Assembly (NCBI RefSeq): GCF_001613005.1
Contig: NZ_BDBN01000012.1
Coordinates: forward strand, 28,853 to 92,852
Direction: 5' to 3'
Length of the DNA stretch: 64,000 nucleotides
Origin: Nocardia nova NBRC 15556
GTDB taxonomy: Bacteria; Actinomycetota; Actinomycetes; Mycobacteriales; Mycobacteriaceae
Below the pieces are notes generated by a model. That model saw nothing but the letters and a program-made list of their open reading frames with translations. It was not told where the DNA came from and did not search any database. The position numbers were made by a program, and so were the translations under genes. Below are positions 26,698 to 36,307 of the stretch, one piece after another; the stretch's first letter is position 1, and each line of letters opens with the position of its first letter.

Positions 26698-27906
26698 GTG
26701 ACCGACGTGGCGCCCGTAGCAACCCCGGAACCCCTGCCCGACTCCGCGGAGTTGGCGAGGGCGTGCGGGAGCGACATCGACCAGCTCACCGCCCGGCTCA
26801 TGGCGGCCGTGTTCACCGACGATCCGGAGTGGACGGACTATTCGGCGGTGAGCCGAGCGGATCTGCGGGACGGATGCCGGCGGTTCCTGACACGGGTGCT
26901 GGAACTGCTCGCGGCGAAAGGGGCCGGCGCCGAACGAGACGATGTGGCCGCCGCGATCGGCCGGCAGCGCGCCGCGCAGGGCGTTCCGCTCGAGGCGATG
27001 CAGCGCACCTTCCGCCTGGGCGGGCGCATCGTGTGGGAAGCCCTGATGGATCGCGGCGGAGCGATGTCACCTGCCGATTTCCGCGAAATCGGGACTGCCA
27101 TGTGGGCGGTGGTCGACGGGATGTCCTCGGCGCTGGTGACCTCCTATCGCGGTGCCGAACTCGATCGCGTTCGACGCGACGAACGCCGCCGCCACGCTCT
27201 GATCGAAGACGTCCTCTCCGGGCGCGGCCGCGATGCCGTCTTCGCCGCGCATGCGGCACGCGAACTCGACATCCCCGCCGGCGGCGACTACCTGGTGCTC
27301 GTGGCTCGCGGTGAACCGCAGCCGCTGCGGCCGGGGACCGAAAGCGCGTTGGCGGCCATGGGGATTCGCTCGGTCCGCCACGATCGCGGCGATCACACGG
27401 TCGGCATCGTCGCACTCGAACAGCATTCCCCGCAGCAGGCGGCGGAGGTGCTGGAACCGCTGGTTCTCGGACGCGCGGGCCTTTCTCCGGCGGTCGAGGG
27501 GTTGGCCGAGATCGACGTCGCCCACGCACTCGCCACGCTCGCACTGGATACCGCGCCGCGAGGTCGCGACGCCACCCTCACCCGGCTGGACGATAACTAC
27601 CCGGAAGCCCTGCTGGTGCGCGCGCCCGATCTGGCGCAGCGATTGGTGCAGCGATCACTGGGCCCGATCCTGGCGTTGCCCGCGAAGGAGCGCGACATCC
27701 TGCTGCACACGCTGACGGTGTGGCTGGCCCAGAACTGCTCGGCAGCCCATGCCGCACCGCTGCTGCACTGCCACCGCAACACGGTCATCAACCGGCTTCA
27801 GCGCGCGACGACACTGCTCGGGCGCCCGCTGGAGGGCCCCCGCCACCAACTCGAACTCTCCCTCGCGCTCACCGCCCGCGAACTGCTCGAACGCCCGGCC
27901 GGCTGA
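26698..27906 (+). CDS. PucR-type transcriptional regulator
   Basis: A 402-residue protein. Residues about 20-170 form an all-helical RsbT co-antagonist-like sensor region. The C-terminal 60 residues carry the PucR/CdaR helix-turn-helix (LLHCHRNTVINRLQRATTLL). This layout occurs in many actinobacterial regulators of unknown target. No obvious target gene is adjacent on the same strand before lpdA, 174 bases downstream, though regulation of the pyruvate dehydrogenase genes is possible. The start GTG 26698 is tentative; an upstream ATG at 26668 also reads in frame. Confidence 0.82.
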   Translation: MTDVAPVATPEPLPDSAELARACGSDIDQLTARLMAAVFTDDPEWTDYSAVSRADLRDGCRRFLTRVLELLAAKGAGAERDDVAAAIGRQRAAQGVPLEAMQRTFRLGGRIVWEALMDRGGAMSPADFREIGTAMWAVVDGMSSALVTSYRGAELDRVRRDERRRHALIEDVLSGRGRDAVFAAHAARELDIPAGGDYLVLVARGEPQPLRPGTESALAAMGIRSVRHDRGDHTVGIVALEQHSPQQAAEVLEPLVLGRAGLSPAVEGLAEIDVAHALATLALDTAPRGRDATLTRLDDNYPEALLVRAPDLAQRLVQRSLGPILALPAKERDILLHTLTVWLAQNCSAAHAAPLLHCHRNTVINRLQRATTLLGRPLEGPRHQLELSLALTARELLERPAG

Positions 27907-28080
27907 GCCCTCGGCGCCGAGCAGCCGCGAGCGGAATTGGGCGCAGCGCCCAATCCCGAGCCGCAATTCCTGGGCTTGCCGGGAATTGTCGGGCGTCGGC
28001 GCACGGATAAGACTCCACACCTGATGACCCACACCGCAACCGGATTCGGGTCGAACGATTCAGGACGAGGAGCACCACAA

Positions 28081-29535
28081 GTGCCGGAATTCGATCTCTT
28101 GATCATCGGCGGCGGGCCGGGCGGGTATGTCGCGGCGATCCGCGCCGCCCAGCGCGGCCTGCACGTCGCCGTGGTGGAAAAGGAACGCCCCGGCGGGGTG
28201 TGCCTGAACTGGGGGTGCATACCCACCAAGGCTATGCTGCGCTCGGCGGAGGTATTCGAAACACTCAGCACAGCAGCCGATTTCGGGGTCAACGCCGACA
28301 ACGTTCGCTTCGACTTCGCCGCCGTCCGCCGGCGCAAGGACGGCATCGTCGCGGAGCTGACCGGCGGCGTGGCGGGGCTACTGAAGGCCAACGGCGTCAC
28401 CGTGATCGAGGGCCATGCCCGCTTCACGGGACCGACCACCGTGGAGATATTCGAGCCCGGTCCCTCGCCGGTCTTCGCCGACGGGCCCCGCTACGGCGCC
28501 GCCCCGGCCGGCACCGCGAGCCGCACGGTGACGGCCACCGACGTGATCGTCGCTACCGGGGCCGTGCCCGCGCACCTGCCCGTTCCGGGCGCCGAGTTTC
28601 CGGGCGTGATCACCTCCGACGGCGCCTTCGGATTGTCCGAGGTGCCCGAGCGGCTCGTCGTCATCGGTGGCAGCGCGGTCGGCGCCGAGTGGGCGGGGCT
28701 GTTCGCCACCTTCGGCGCGGACGTGACGATCGTGGAGATGCAGGATCGCCTGGTCCCGTCGGAGGACAAGGAGATCGGCGCCGCGCTGGGCCGTGCGTTC
28801 ATTAAACGCGGCGTCAGCGTGCTGACCGGATGCACCGTCACCGGCATCGAGCAGAGTGGCGAGGCGCTGACGGTCGACGTCGACGGCGCGACGACTCGGA
28901 AAGTCCAGGCCGACGTCGTGCTCGTCGGCGTGGGCCGTCGTCCCAACACCGCCGATCTCGACCTGAAGTACGCCGGAATCGACACCGACGCACGGGGATT
29001 CATCACCGTCGACGGCCGGCTGCGGACCACCGCCGAGCATGTCTACGCCATCGGCGATGTCACTGGCAGAGCCCTGCTGGCGCACGTGGCGTCCCATCAG
29101 GGCCTCACCGCCGCCGACGTGATCGCCGGACACGACGCCCGCATCGACTACACCGTGATCCCCGCGGCGACGTTCACCCATCCGGAGATCGCGAGCGTCG
29201 GCCTGACCGAGGACGCGGCGCGCGCCGGCGGCCACGAGGTGATCACCGCGAAATTCCCGTTCGCCGCACTCGGACGAGCCAAGGCGCTCGGCGAGACCGA
29301 GGGCTTCTGCAAGATCGTGGCCGGGGCACGCCATCGGGAAGTACTCGGCGTGCACATCATCGGGCCCTCGGCCAGTGACCTGATCGCCGAAGGCGCACTG
29401 GCGATCTCGCTCGAAGCGACACTCGACGAACTCGCCGACACCATCCACGCCCACCCCACCCTCGGCGAGATCGGTATGGAAACAGCCCTGACCGGGCTCG
29501 GCCTGCCGATACACACCGCGCCGCGTTCACGTTGA
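28081..29535 (+). CDS. lpdA: Dihydrolipoyl dehydrogenase (E3)
   Basis: A 484-residue flavoprotein with FAD motif LLIIGGGPGGYVAAIRAAQ, the redox pair in GGVCLNWGCIPTKA (Cys41, Cys46), an NAD motif VIGGSAVGAEWAGLFATFG and the C-terminal catalytic HAHPTLGE. It reoxidises dihydrolipoamide on E2. GTG 28081 follows AGGAG; the frame upstream is open but unlike the family. Being first in the lpdA-pdhA-pdhB-pdhC row, it serves the E1/E2 encoded behind it, and possibly AceE as well. Confidence 0.93.
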   Translation: MPEFDLLIIGGGPGGYVAAIRAAQRGLHVAVVEKERPGGVCLNWGCIPTKAMLRSAEVFETLSTAADFGVNADNVRFDFAAVRRRKDGIVAELTGGVAGLLKANGVTVIEGHARFTGPTTVEIFEPGPSPVFADGPRYGAAPAGTASRTVTATDVIVATGAVPAHLPVPGAEFPGVITSDGAFGLSEVPERLVVIGGSAVGAEWAGLFATFGADVTIVEMQDRLVPSEDKEIGAALGRAFIKRGVSVLTGCTVTGIEQSGEALTVDVDGATTRKVQADVVLVGVGRRPNTADLDLKYAGIDTDARGFITVDGRLRTTAEHVYAIGDVTGRALLAHVASHQGLTAADVIAGHDARIDYTVIPAATFTHPEIASVGLTEDAARAGGHEVITAKFPFAALGRAKALGETEGFCKIVAGARHREVLGVHIIGPSASDLIAEGALAISLEATLDELADTIHAHPTLGEIGMETALTGLGLPIHTAPRSR

Positions 29536-29546
29536 GGAGCACCACC

Positions 29547-30722
29547 GTGACCACCACAACCCCGCAGCAGGCCACCCGCACCTCGGCCCGCCGCGCACCG
29601 AAGCGACCGGCCGTGTCGACCGCGCCGGAGCAAGCTCGATCCGCAGCGAGCGATTCTCTGCCGGCCGATCGAACCGCCACGCAGACAGCATCATTCGAGT
29701 CCCGTGTGGCGGCCGAGCATCCCGATACGCTGCGAAAGCTGTATCGCGACATGCTGTTCGTGCGCCGGTTCGAGGAGCGCACCGCACAGAGCTATCAGCA
29801 GGCCCGGATCGGCGGCTACTGCCACCTCAACCTCGGTGAGGAGGCCACCGTGGTCGGCCTCGGCGCGGCGATGCGCCCCACCGACTACCTGTTCACCAAC
29901 TACCGCGAACACGGCTACGCCCTCGCCAAGGGCATCGCGCCCGGCCGGGTCATGGCCGAGCTGTACGGCCGCTCCACCGGCACCTCCAAAGGGTGGGGCG
30001 GATCGATGCACATGTACGACACCGAGACTCGGCTGCTCGGCGGCTACGCCATCGTCGGCGGCCAGGTACCCCTCGCCGTCGGCGCCGCACTGGCGATCGA
30101 CTACCGCGGCGGCGACGATGTCGTCGTCTGCCAAATGGGTGAGGGCACAACGAATATCGGCGCCTTCCACGAATCGCTCAACCTCGCCGCACTGTGGAAT
30201 CTGCCGATCGTCTTCCTGGTGGTCAACAACCAGACCGGCATGGGCACCACAGTGGAGAAGTCCTCCGCCGAACCCGATCTGTGGAAACGCGCCGCCGCCT
30301 ATCGCATGCGCGGTGAACGCGTCGACGGCACCGACGTCCTCGCCGTCCGCGACACCGCCAGGGATCTCATCGACACCGCACGCCGCGACGGCCGGCCGGC
30401 ACTGCTGGAGGCGGTCAGCCACCGGCTGAAAGGCCACTCGGTGGTCGACCCCGCGAAATACCGCACCGAGGAAACCGTGACGGCCGCACGATCCCACGAC
30501 CCCATCGAGATCTGGAAGACCGCGCTACTGAAAGCCGGTGCGCTGAACGACGATTCGGCCGCCGCCCTGGACGCGGAGGTCCTCGCCGAGGTCGCCGCCG
30601 CCGTCGAGTTCGCCGACACCAGCCCGCACCCGCAGCCGTCGAGCCTGTTCGACTACACCTACGCCACCCCGGTGCCCGGCGATTCCCGCCGCCTGCCCGC
30701 CGACCCGCTCTTCACCGCCTGA
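29547..30722 (+). CDS. pdhA: Pyruvate (2-oxo acid) dehydrogenase E1 alpha subunit
   Basis: A 391-residue thiamine-diphosphate enzyme subunit. After a 50-residue alanine- and threonine-rich extension come FVRRFEERTAQSYQQARIGG, GWGGSMHMYD, and the TPP-binding GEGTTNIGAFHESLNLAALW ending near FLVVNN. The type matches E1 alpha of pyruvate or acetoin dehydrogenase; branched-chain use is less likely. GTG 29547 follows GAGGAG, 11 bases after lpdA. It works as a heterotetramer with PdhB. Confidence 0.88.
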   Translation: MTTTTPQQATRTSARRAPKRPAVSTAPEQARSAASDSLPADRTATQTASFESRVAAEHPDTLRKLYRDMLFVRRFEERTAQSYQQARIGGYCHLNLGEEATVVGLGAAMRPTDYLFTNYREHGYALAKGIAPGRVMAELYGRSTGTSKGWGGSMHMYDTETRLLGGYAIVGGQVPLAVGAALAIDYRGGDDVVVCQMGEGTTNIGAFHESLNLAALWNLPIVFLVVNNQTGMGTTVEKSSAEPDLWKRAAAYRMRGERVDGTDVLAVRDTARDLIDTARRDGRPALLEAVSHRLKGHSVVDPAKYRTEETVTAARSHDPIEIWKTALLKAGALNDDSAAALDAEVLAEVAAAVEFADTSPHPQPSSLFDYTYATPVPGDSRRLPADPLFTA

Positions 30723-30732
30723 GGACCGCCCC

Positions 30733-31725
30733 GTGCCTGTCATGACCTACCGCGAAGCGCTGCGCGAAACCCTGCGCGAGGAAATGCGCCGCGACGACGA
30801 CATCTTCCTGATCGGCGAGGAGATCGGCGTCTTCGAAGGCTCCTACAAGATCACCGCCGGACTGCTGAACGAATTCGGCGAGCAGCGCGTCCGCGACACT
30901 CCCATCGCCGAGGAAGGATTCGTCGGCGCGGCCATCGGCGCCGCCATGCTCGGTCTACGCCCGATCGTCGAGATCATGACGATCAACTTCTCCCTGCTCG
31001 CCCTCGACCAGATCGTCAATCACGCCGCCAAGATCTACGGCATGTTCGGTGGGCAGACCAGCGTGCCGATGGTCATCCGCACCCCCGGCGGCGGCGGACA
31101 ACAACTCGGCGCCACCCACTCCCAGAACATCGAGCTCTACTACGCGTTCGTTCCCGGCCTCAAGGTCGTGGCACCCAGTACCCCGGCCGACGCCCGCGCC
31201 CTGCTCAAAGCCGCGATCGATGACGACGACCCGGTGCTGTTCCTCGAGAACCTGTCGCTCTACAACACCAAAGGCGAAGTACCGCAGGACCTTCCGCCCG
31301 CACAGATCGGCAAGGCCGCCGTCACCCGCGAAGGCACCGACATCACCCTCATCGGCTACTCCCGCATGGCCACCGTCTGCACCCAGGTCGCGGACGAGCT
31401 TGCCGCCGAGGGCATCTCCGCCGAGGTGATCGACCTGCGCAGCCTGCGCCCGCTCGACCGCGACACCCTCGTCCGCTCGGTCCGCAAGACCGGCTGCGCG
31501 GTCATCGGTGAGGACGACTGGCTCACCTACGGCATCGGCGCCGAAATCGCGGCATCGATCTCCGACGGCGCCTTCGACTATCTCGACGCTCCCGTGCGCC
31601 GCGTCGCCATGGCCGAAGTGCCGCTCCCCTACGCCAAGCCGCTGGAGAAGCTGGCCCTGCCGTCCGTCGAATCGCTCTACACCGCCGCCGTCGAAACCCT
31701 TGCGGCCGTGGGCAAGCGACGCTGA
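30733..31725 (+). CDS. pdhB: Pyruvate (2-oxo acid) dehydrogenase E1 beta subunit
   Basis: A 330-residue transketolase-like subunit: TYREALRETLREEMRRDDDI, FLIGEEIGVFEGSYKIT, DTPIAEEGFVGAAIGAAMLG and VIDLRSLRPLDRDTL are family hallmarks. It completes the E1 heterotetramer with PdhA. GTG 30733 lies ten bases after the pdhA stop. No sign of damage. Confidence 0.92.
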   Translation: MPVMTYREALRETLREEMRRDDDIFLIGEEIGVFEGSYKITAGLLNEFGEQRVRDTPIAEEGFVGAAIGAAMLGLRPIVEIMTINFSLLALDQIVNHAAKIYGMFGGQTSVPMVIRTPGGGGQQLGATHSQNIELYYAFVPGLKVVAPSTPADARALLKAAIDDDDPVLFLENLSLYNTKGEVPQDLPPAQIGKAAVTREGTDITLIGYSRMATVCTQVADELAAEGISAEVIDLRSLRPLDRDTLVRSVRKTGCAVIGEDDWLTYGIGAEIAASISDGAFDYLDAPVRRVAMAEVPLPYAKPLEKLALPSVESLYTAAVETLAAVGKRR

Positions 31726-31737
31726 GAGGAAAGACCG

Positions 31738-33066
31738 TTGTCCGAAATCACCATGCCCCGCCTCTCCGACACCATGGAAGACGGCGTCGTCGCCAACTGG
31801 CTCAAACAGGTCGGTGACACCGTCACCCGCGGCGAAGTGCTCGCCGAAATCGAGACCGACAAAGCCCTGATGGAACTCGAGGCCTACGACGACGGCGTCC
31901 TCGAACACATCATCGCCGCACCCGGAACGCGGGTTCCGATCGGCGAGCCCATCGCCATTCTCGGCGACGGCAGCGGGACCGCCGCCGCACCCGCACCGTC
32001 ATCTGCGCCTGTTCCGCAGACCCAGCCCGCATCGGCACGGCAGAGCATCGAGCAGCAGCCGGAACCGGCCGACATCGCATCGAAACGACGGCAGACCGCG
32101 CCACAGCCCGGCCCGTCCCCTGCCGACGCGGCGCCAGCGGGGTCTGTTGCGTCCTCCGCCGCAGATACCGTCCGCCGCAAATCCTCACCGCTGGCGCGCA
32201 AGATCGCGCAGGAACTCGGTGTCGACATCGCGACCGTCACCGGGACCGGCCCCGGCGGACGCATCACCCGACTCGATGTCGAAAATGCGCATGCGGCAGG
32301 CACTTCCGACGACGTGCACGCTGTCGCCGCATCGGAAACCTCGGAACCGGGCACCCCCGGCATCTCGGCCTCCGGCGACTACGACGAGATCCCCCTGACC
32401 ACCATCCAACGCGTCTCCGCCACCCGCCTCACCGAGAGCAAACAGCAGGCGCCACACATCTATCTGACCAGCGCCGTCGACGTCACCGAACTCCTGGCCT
32501 TCCGCGCCCGGATCAACGAGTCACTCGCCGACACCGGGGCCGGCAAGGTCAGCGTCAACGATCTGCTGGTCAAAGCCGTCGCCACCGCACTACGCGCCAA
32601 CCCCGCCGTCAACGTCTCCTTCGCCGGCGACACCCTGCGCCGCCACCACGGCATCCACCTCGGCGTCGCCGTCGCCACCCCCGCCGGCCTGCTCGTCCCC
32701 GTCATCCGCGACGCCGACCGCAAACCCGTCTCGGCCATCGCCGCCGAAACCCGCGACAAAGCCGAACGCGCCCGCGACCGCAAACTCCGCGCCGAGGAAA
32801 TGACCGGCGGCACCTTCACCATCTCCAACCTCGGCATGTACGGCATCGAACACTTCACCGCCGTCATCAACCCGCCCGAAGCCGCCATCCTCGCCATCGG
32901 CGCCGCCACCGACGAACTCCGCCTCGACGGCGACGAAGTCGTGAGCCGAAAGATTATGCGCGTCACCATGTCCGCCGACCACCGCGCCATCGACGGAGCC
33001 GTCGCCGCCCAATTCCTCGCCCAACTGAAAGAGCTGATCGAACACCCACTGCGCATCGTGATGTGA
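31738..33066 (+). CDS. pdhC: Dihydrolipoamide acetyltransferase (E2)
   Basis: A 442-residue E2. Residues 1-78 form one lipoyl domain, with the lipoylated Lys42 in ETDKALM. A proline-alanine linker follows, then an E1/E3-binding domain ([20 protein letters not shown]), then the trimeric catalytic domain ending with the active-site [18 protein letters not shown] 31738 is the start; the next in-frame ATG would cut into the lipoyl domain. Last gene of the four-gene complex operon. Confidence 0.92.
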   Translation: MSEITMPRLSDTMEDGVVANWLKQVGDTVTRGEVLAEIETDKALMELEAYDDGVLEHIIAAPGTRVPIGEPIAILGDGSGTAAAPAPSSAPVPQTQPASARQSIEQQPEPADIASKRRQTAPQPGPSPADAAPAGSVASSAADTVRRKSSPLARKIAQELGVDIATVTGTGPGGRITRLDVENAHAAGTSDDVHAVAASETSEPGTPGISASGDYDEIPLTTIQRVSATRLTESKQQAPHIYLTSAVDVTELLAFRARINESLADTGAGKVSVNDLLVKAVATALRANPAVNVSFAGDTLRRHHGIHLGVAVATPAGLLVPVIRDADRKPVSAIAAETRDKAERARDRKLRAEEMTGGTFTISNLGMYGIEHFTAVINPPEAAILAIGAATDELRLDGDEVVSRKIMRVTMSADHRAIDGAVAAQFLAQLKELIEHPLRIVM

Positions 33067-33075
33067 GGCCGGTGC

Positions 33076-33108
33076 GGCGTGGGCAGGCGGCGGAGGCTCC
33101 CCCACGCC
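33076..33108 (+). terminator. Hairpin after pdhC
   Basis: GGCGTGGG (33076-33083) pairs with CCCACGCC (33101-33108), nine bases after the pdhC stop, without a T tract. It probably ends the pyruvate dehydrogenase operon before the separate thioesterase promoter. Confidence 0.4.
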
Positions 33109-33125
33109 GAATCGCCGTTGAGCCA

Positions 33126-33158
33126 GAACTTGAAGTTGACGTCAAGTTCAGATTAAAT
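33126..33158 (+). promoter_or_regulatory. Promoter with overlapping operator for the thioesterase gene
   Basis: GAACTTGA (33126-33133) and TCAAGTTC (33142-33149) are perfect inverted arms around an eight-base spacer. A -35-like TTGAAG (33130-33135) and a -10-like TTAAAT (33153-33158) stand 17 bases apart, so the inverted repeat covers the promoter. A repressor bound there would block polymerase. The nearest regulator gene is at 33842. Confidence 0.55.
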
Positions 33159-33238
33159 GGCAATCAGTCCAGTTGTGGTGCACCTCGGCTTCCCGGATTC
33201 GGCGGTGAAGCGTCGAGCACCCCGAAAGGAGCCGGGTG

Positions 33239-33727
33239 ATGAGCGGGCAGCAGGCGGAGAATCCGGAGTTCGCGCAGATCGTAGAGGCCGTCGTCCTCGG
33301 CATGCCCGCGGCGCGACATCTGGGGTTCTCGTTCCGCCGCGTCGAACGGGGCGAGGTCGAGATCGTGCAGCCCTATCGCACGGAGTTGACCGAGCACAAC
33401 GGCAACTTTCAGGGCGGCGTGATCGGGTCGCTGGCGGACTTCGCCGGTGGTTCCGCGGCGGGGACGCTGTTACCGGCCGGCTGGGTGAACATGACGGTCG
33501 ACTACACCGTCAAACTTCTGTCTCCGGCGCGAGGTGAGTATCTGGTGGCCCGCGGACGGGTCGTGAAGCCCGGCAAGGCGCTCACCGTCGCGGCGGCCGA
33601 GGTCTACGGTGTCGACCAGGGCGCCGAAACACTCTGTGCGACAGCGCTGGTCACGATGCGAAACATCGACCTGCGCAGCCCAGGAGCTACGCCCGCGGTT
33701 TCCGCCGCCGGTCGCGGGGATGCGTGA
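33239..33727 (+). CDS. PaaI-type hotdog-fold thioesterase
   Basis: A 162-residue hotdog protein with HNGNFQGGVIGSLADFAGG, the conserved helix of PaaI thioesterases, and NMTVDYTVKLLSPARGEYLV. It would hydrolyse an aryl- or acyl-CoA in the cytosol. ATG 33239 is preferred to the overlapping GTG 33236 because AAAGGAG ends eight bases before it. It has its own promoter and is not obviously part of the pdh operon. Confidence 0.88.
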   Translation: MSGQQAENPEFAQIVEAVVLGMPAARHLGFSFRRVERGEVEIVQPYRTELTEHNGNFQGGVIGSLADFAGGSAAGTLLPAGWVNMTVDYTVKLLSPARGEYLVARGRVVKPGKALTVAAAEVYGVDQGAETLCATALVTMRNIDLRSPGATPAVSAAGRGDA

Positions 33728-33841
33728 GTCGACCGCTCGCCGGATTTCCCTGTTCGGGCCTACACGTGCGAACACGTCCTCGGCAACCCGGTGATCGGCG
33801 CGATGGCGAGGCCGAGTCGGCGCGCATTGTTACTGTTTTTC

Positions 33842-34678
33842 ATGACCAGTGACTCGGCGCGGCGTAGAGAACAGCTGCGCGAATTCCTCCGCAGTCGCCG
33901 CGAACGGCTCGACCCCGCCGAGGTGGGGCTGGTGGCGACCGGACGACGTCGCACGCCGGGCCTGCGGCGCGAAGAGGTCGCACAGCTCGCGGGGGTCGGA
34001 GTGTCCTGGTACACGTGGCTCGAGCAGGGGCGCGATATCAAGGTGTCGACCGAAGTGCTGGACGCGATCGCGAGCGCACTGCGATTGACCGAGTGGGAGC
34101 GGGCCCACGTGTATCGGCTGGCAGGGATGAATCCGCCTCGGGCCGTGCGGGATCGGGATGCACAGGTCACCGCGGAACTGCGGCATCTGCTCACGGTGTG
34201 GTCACCGCGGCCCGCGGTGCTGCGTGACCGGTACTGGAACATCCTGGCCGTCAACGACGGGGCACGGATGGCCTTCGGCTACGACTGCGACGACTACAAC
34301 TGTCTCGTCTCGTTTTTCACCAACGCGAGCTACCGGGAAATGCACCTGCACTGGGCCGCCGCCGCACCGGCGGTCGTCGCCGCCTATCGCGCGGATGCGG
34401 CGCTGAACGATCCCGAATTCGACAGGGTGATCACCGAACTCTCCACGATCAGCGCGGAATTCGCCGAACTGTGGGCCCGGCAGGAGGTGGGCGCCCCGAC
34501 GCAGGCGGTGCACGCGGTGCGCCATCCGGCGGCGGGCGAGCTGTTCTTCGACACCACCACGTTGATCGTCGCGGACCATCCCGATTGGCATCTGGTGCTG
34601 TACAACCCCCGGCCCGGCGCCGGGACCGAGCAGCGGCTGAGCCTGCTGACGCGGGATCAAACGGCCGCACCCGCATAG
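33842..34678 (+). CDS. Helix-turn-helix regulator with MmyB-like ligand domain
   Basis: A 278-residue regulator of the same family as the one at 3352-4212: GRRRTPGLRREEVAQLAG, WYTWLEQGRDIKVS, then the MmyB-like domain VLRDRYWNILAVND and ending YNPRPGAGTEQRLSLL. The ATG at 33842 is almost leaderless, with TTACTGTTTTTC directly in front. An SDR gene follows on the same strand 69 bases later, so this is a co-directional regulator/SDR pair, unlike the divergent pair at 3.3-5.2 kb. Confidence 0.87.
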   Translation: MTSDSARRREQLREFLRSRRERLDPAEVGLVATGRRRTPGLRREEVAQLAGVGVSWYTWLEQGRDIKVSTEVLDAIASALRLTEWERAHVYRLAGMNPPRAVRDRDAQVTAELRHLLTVWSPRPAVLRDRYWNILAVNDGARMAFGYDCDDYNCLVSFFTNASYREMHLHWAAAAPAVVAAYRADAALNDPEFDRVITELSTISAEFAELWARQEVGAPTQAVHAVRHPAAGELFFDTTTLIVADHPDWHLVLYNPRPGAGTEQRLSLLTRDQTAAPA

Positions 34679-34747
34679 CCTGGTGGTGGTTATCCCACGT
34701 TGATCTCGCACTGGTTGTCGAGTCCGGCCCTCGGCAGGCTTCTTCCC

Positions 34748-35506
34748 ATGGCACACAACAGATTCGACGGCAAGATCGCACTGGTCACGGGCGGGACGAG
34801 CGGTATGGGACTGGCCACCGCGCGGCGGTTGCGTGACGAGGGCGCGCGGGTGATCGTCACCGGCCGCGACCCGGGCCGGCTGGCCGCGACCGCCGATGAA
34901 CTCGGGCCGGAGGCGCTCGCGATCGCCGGCGACACGACCGACCTCGCCGCCATCGATGCCGTCTTCGAGACCGTCCGGAACGGGTACGGCCGATTGGACG
35001 TGCTTTTCGTGAATGCGGGCATCGGATTCTTTCCGCCGACCGATGCGGTGACCGAGGCCGATTTCGACCGGGTGATCGGCGTCAACCTCAAAGGGGTGTT
35101 CTTCACCGTGCAGAAGGCGATTCCGCTACTGGCCCCCGACGCGGCCGTCGTGATCAACGCCTCGTGGGCACTGCACCGCGGCATGCCGTTCGGCTCGCTG
35201 TATTCGGCGACCAAGGCCGCGGCGCACAATCTGGCACGCACGTTCGCTGCCGAGTTGGGCGCCAAGGGAATTCGGGTCAACTCGGTGAGCCCGGGATATA
35301 TCGACACCCCCGCGCTGCGGGCCGAGCTTCCCGAGGCCGTGCAGAGCGCTGTGGCCGGCGATATCGTCGCCGGCCGGATCGGGTCCGCCGAGGACGTCGC
35401 CGCCACTGTGGCCTTCCTGGCCTCGTCCGAGGCGTCGTACATCACCGGCCAGGATCTGCTCGTCGACGGAGGGCTGGTGGGCCTGGTTCCGAGCGCTGCG
35501 ACCTGA
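34748..35506 (+). CDS. Short-chain dehydrogenase/reductase
   Basis: A 252-residue SDR with TGGTSGMGLATARRL, VNAGIGFFPPTDAVTEADF, catalytic serine in NASWALHRGM (an unusual NAS rather than NSS) and the YSATK pair, ending YITGQDLLVDGG. It sits behind a MmyB-type regulator, its likely controller. Substrate unknown. Confidence 0.88.
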   Translation: MAHNRFDGKIALVTGGTSGMGLATARRLRDEGARVIVTGRDPGRLAATADELGPEALAIAGDTTDLAAIDAVFETVRNGYGRLDVLFVNAGIGFFPPTDAVTEADFDRVIGVNLKGVFFTVQKAIPLLAPDAAVVINASWALHRGMPFGSLYSATKAAAHNLARTFAAELGAKGIRVNSVSPGYIDTPALRAELPEAVQSAVAGDIVAGRIGSAEDVAATVAFLASSEASYITGQDLLVDGGLVGLVPSAAT

Positions 35507-35538
35507 TCCCCCGGCCATAGCACTGCGCAAAACGCGGT

Positions 35539-35982
35539 TCACCGGGGCGCGTGGGCTCCTCTGTCGGAGGCGGCGGTAGTCACCGATTCGCGCCGGCACT
35601 GCCGGTGCCGGCGATCGGCGCACACCACGAAGACCGGAAATCTGTCGTCTCGCGGACGCGGCTGGAAATGCACCCGCACCGGCCGATCCGACAGCAGCGG
35701 CACCTCCCCCTCCAGCGAGGTGTAGACCCACGGCCCCTCGTCGAGTTCGACGATCGCGACCGTCGACGGCGCACCACCAGCACCGGCACGGTCCACCACC
35801 CGCCACGACACGATCGAACCCACACCCGACGACGGCACCCGTTCCAGGTCATCCGACGCACACGAGGAACACCCCGCCGTGAGCGGCGCGAACAACTTGT
35901 CACACTTCGCGCATCGCCGGATCATCAAGATCTCTTCCGTGGTGCCGGCATGGGACCTGTGCCGAAGCTCGGGTGCAGACAT
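35539..35982 (-). CDS. Zn-ribbon/OB-fold protein (DUF35 family)
   Basis: A 147-residue protein with a rubredoxin-like zinc ribbon (MIRRCAKCDKLFAPLTAGC followed by SSCAS, four cysteines in two pairs) and an OB-fold after it (VGSIVSWRVVDRAGAGG, PVRVHFQPRPRDDRFPVF). DUF35 proteins bind acyl-CoA and usually work with thiolase-like partners. No thiolase lies next to it, so its partner is unclear. The first 19 residues may be a start-site artefact, since ATG at LMIRRC would also fit. Confidence 0.8.
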   Translation of the reverse strand: MSAPELRHRSHAGTTEEILMIRRCAKCDKLFAPLTAGCSSCASDDLERVPSSGVGSIVSWRVVDRAGAGGAPSTVAIVELDEGPWVYTSLEGEVPLLSDRPVRVHFQPRPRDDRFPVFVVCADRRHRQCRRESVTTAASDRGAHAPR

Positions 35983-36161
35983 CGAATCCTCCGCAACGTG
36001 ACCGATAGATACGAACTCCAGGTTCGTCGCCAGCGAGCACCATCGCGACGGTAGAACTACCTGTGCGTATACCTATTTTTCGGAGACCGACGTGCCGAGC
36101 CGCGAGCCCCACGGATTCGACGCGAGGCACATTGCAGGCCTTCTGACCTGCACAGACAGAG

Positions 36162-36233
36162 TGGGCGCAGAGGGGTTCGAACCCCCGACCGCTGGTGTGT
36201 AAAACCAGTGCTCTACCACTGAGCTATACGCCC
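36162..36233 (-). tRNA. tRNA-Val (anticodon UAC)
   Basis: The minus strand folds into a complete cloverleaf of 72 bases: acceptor GGGCGTA with TGCGCCC plus discriminator A, D-arm GCTCAGTGGTAGAGC, anticodon stem CTGGT/ACCAG with loop TTTACAC, and T-arm GGGGGTTCGAACCCC. The anticodon is TAC, reading GTA valine codons. CCA is not encoded. A valine tRNA also stands near this gene block in M. tuberculosis (from memory). Confidence 0.95.
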
Positions 36234-36307
36234 GGACTTCACCGGCCGGGCGGCGGTGAAGATGGTGTGCTGCGCGGGGCCGGTTGTCCGGGACCGTGCG
36301 CGGCGGT

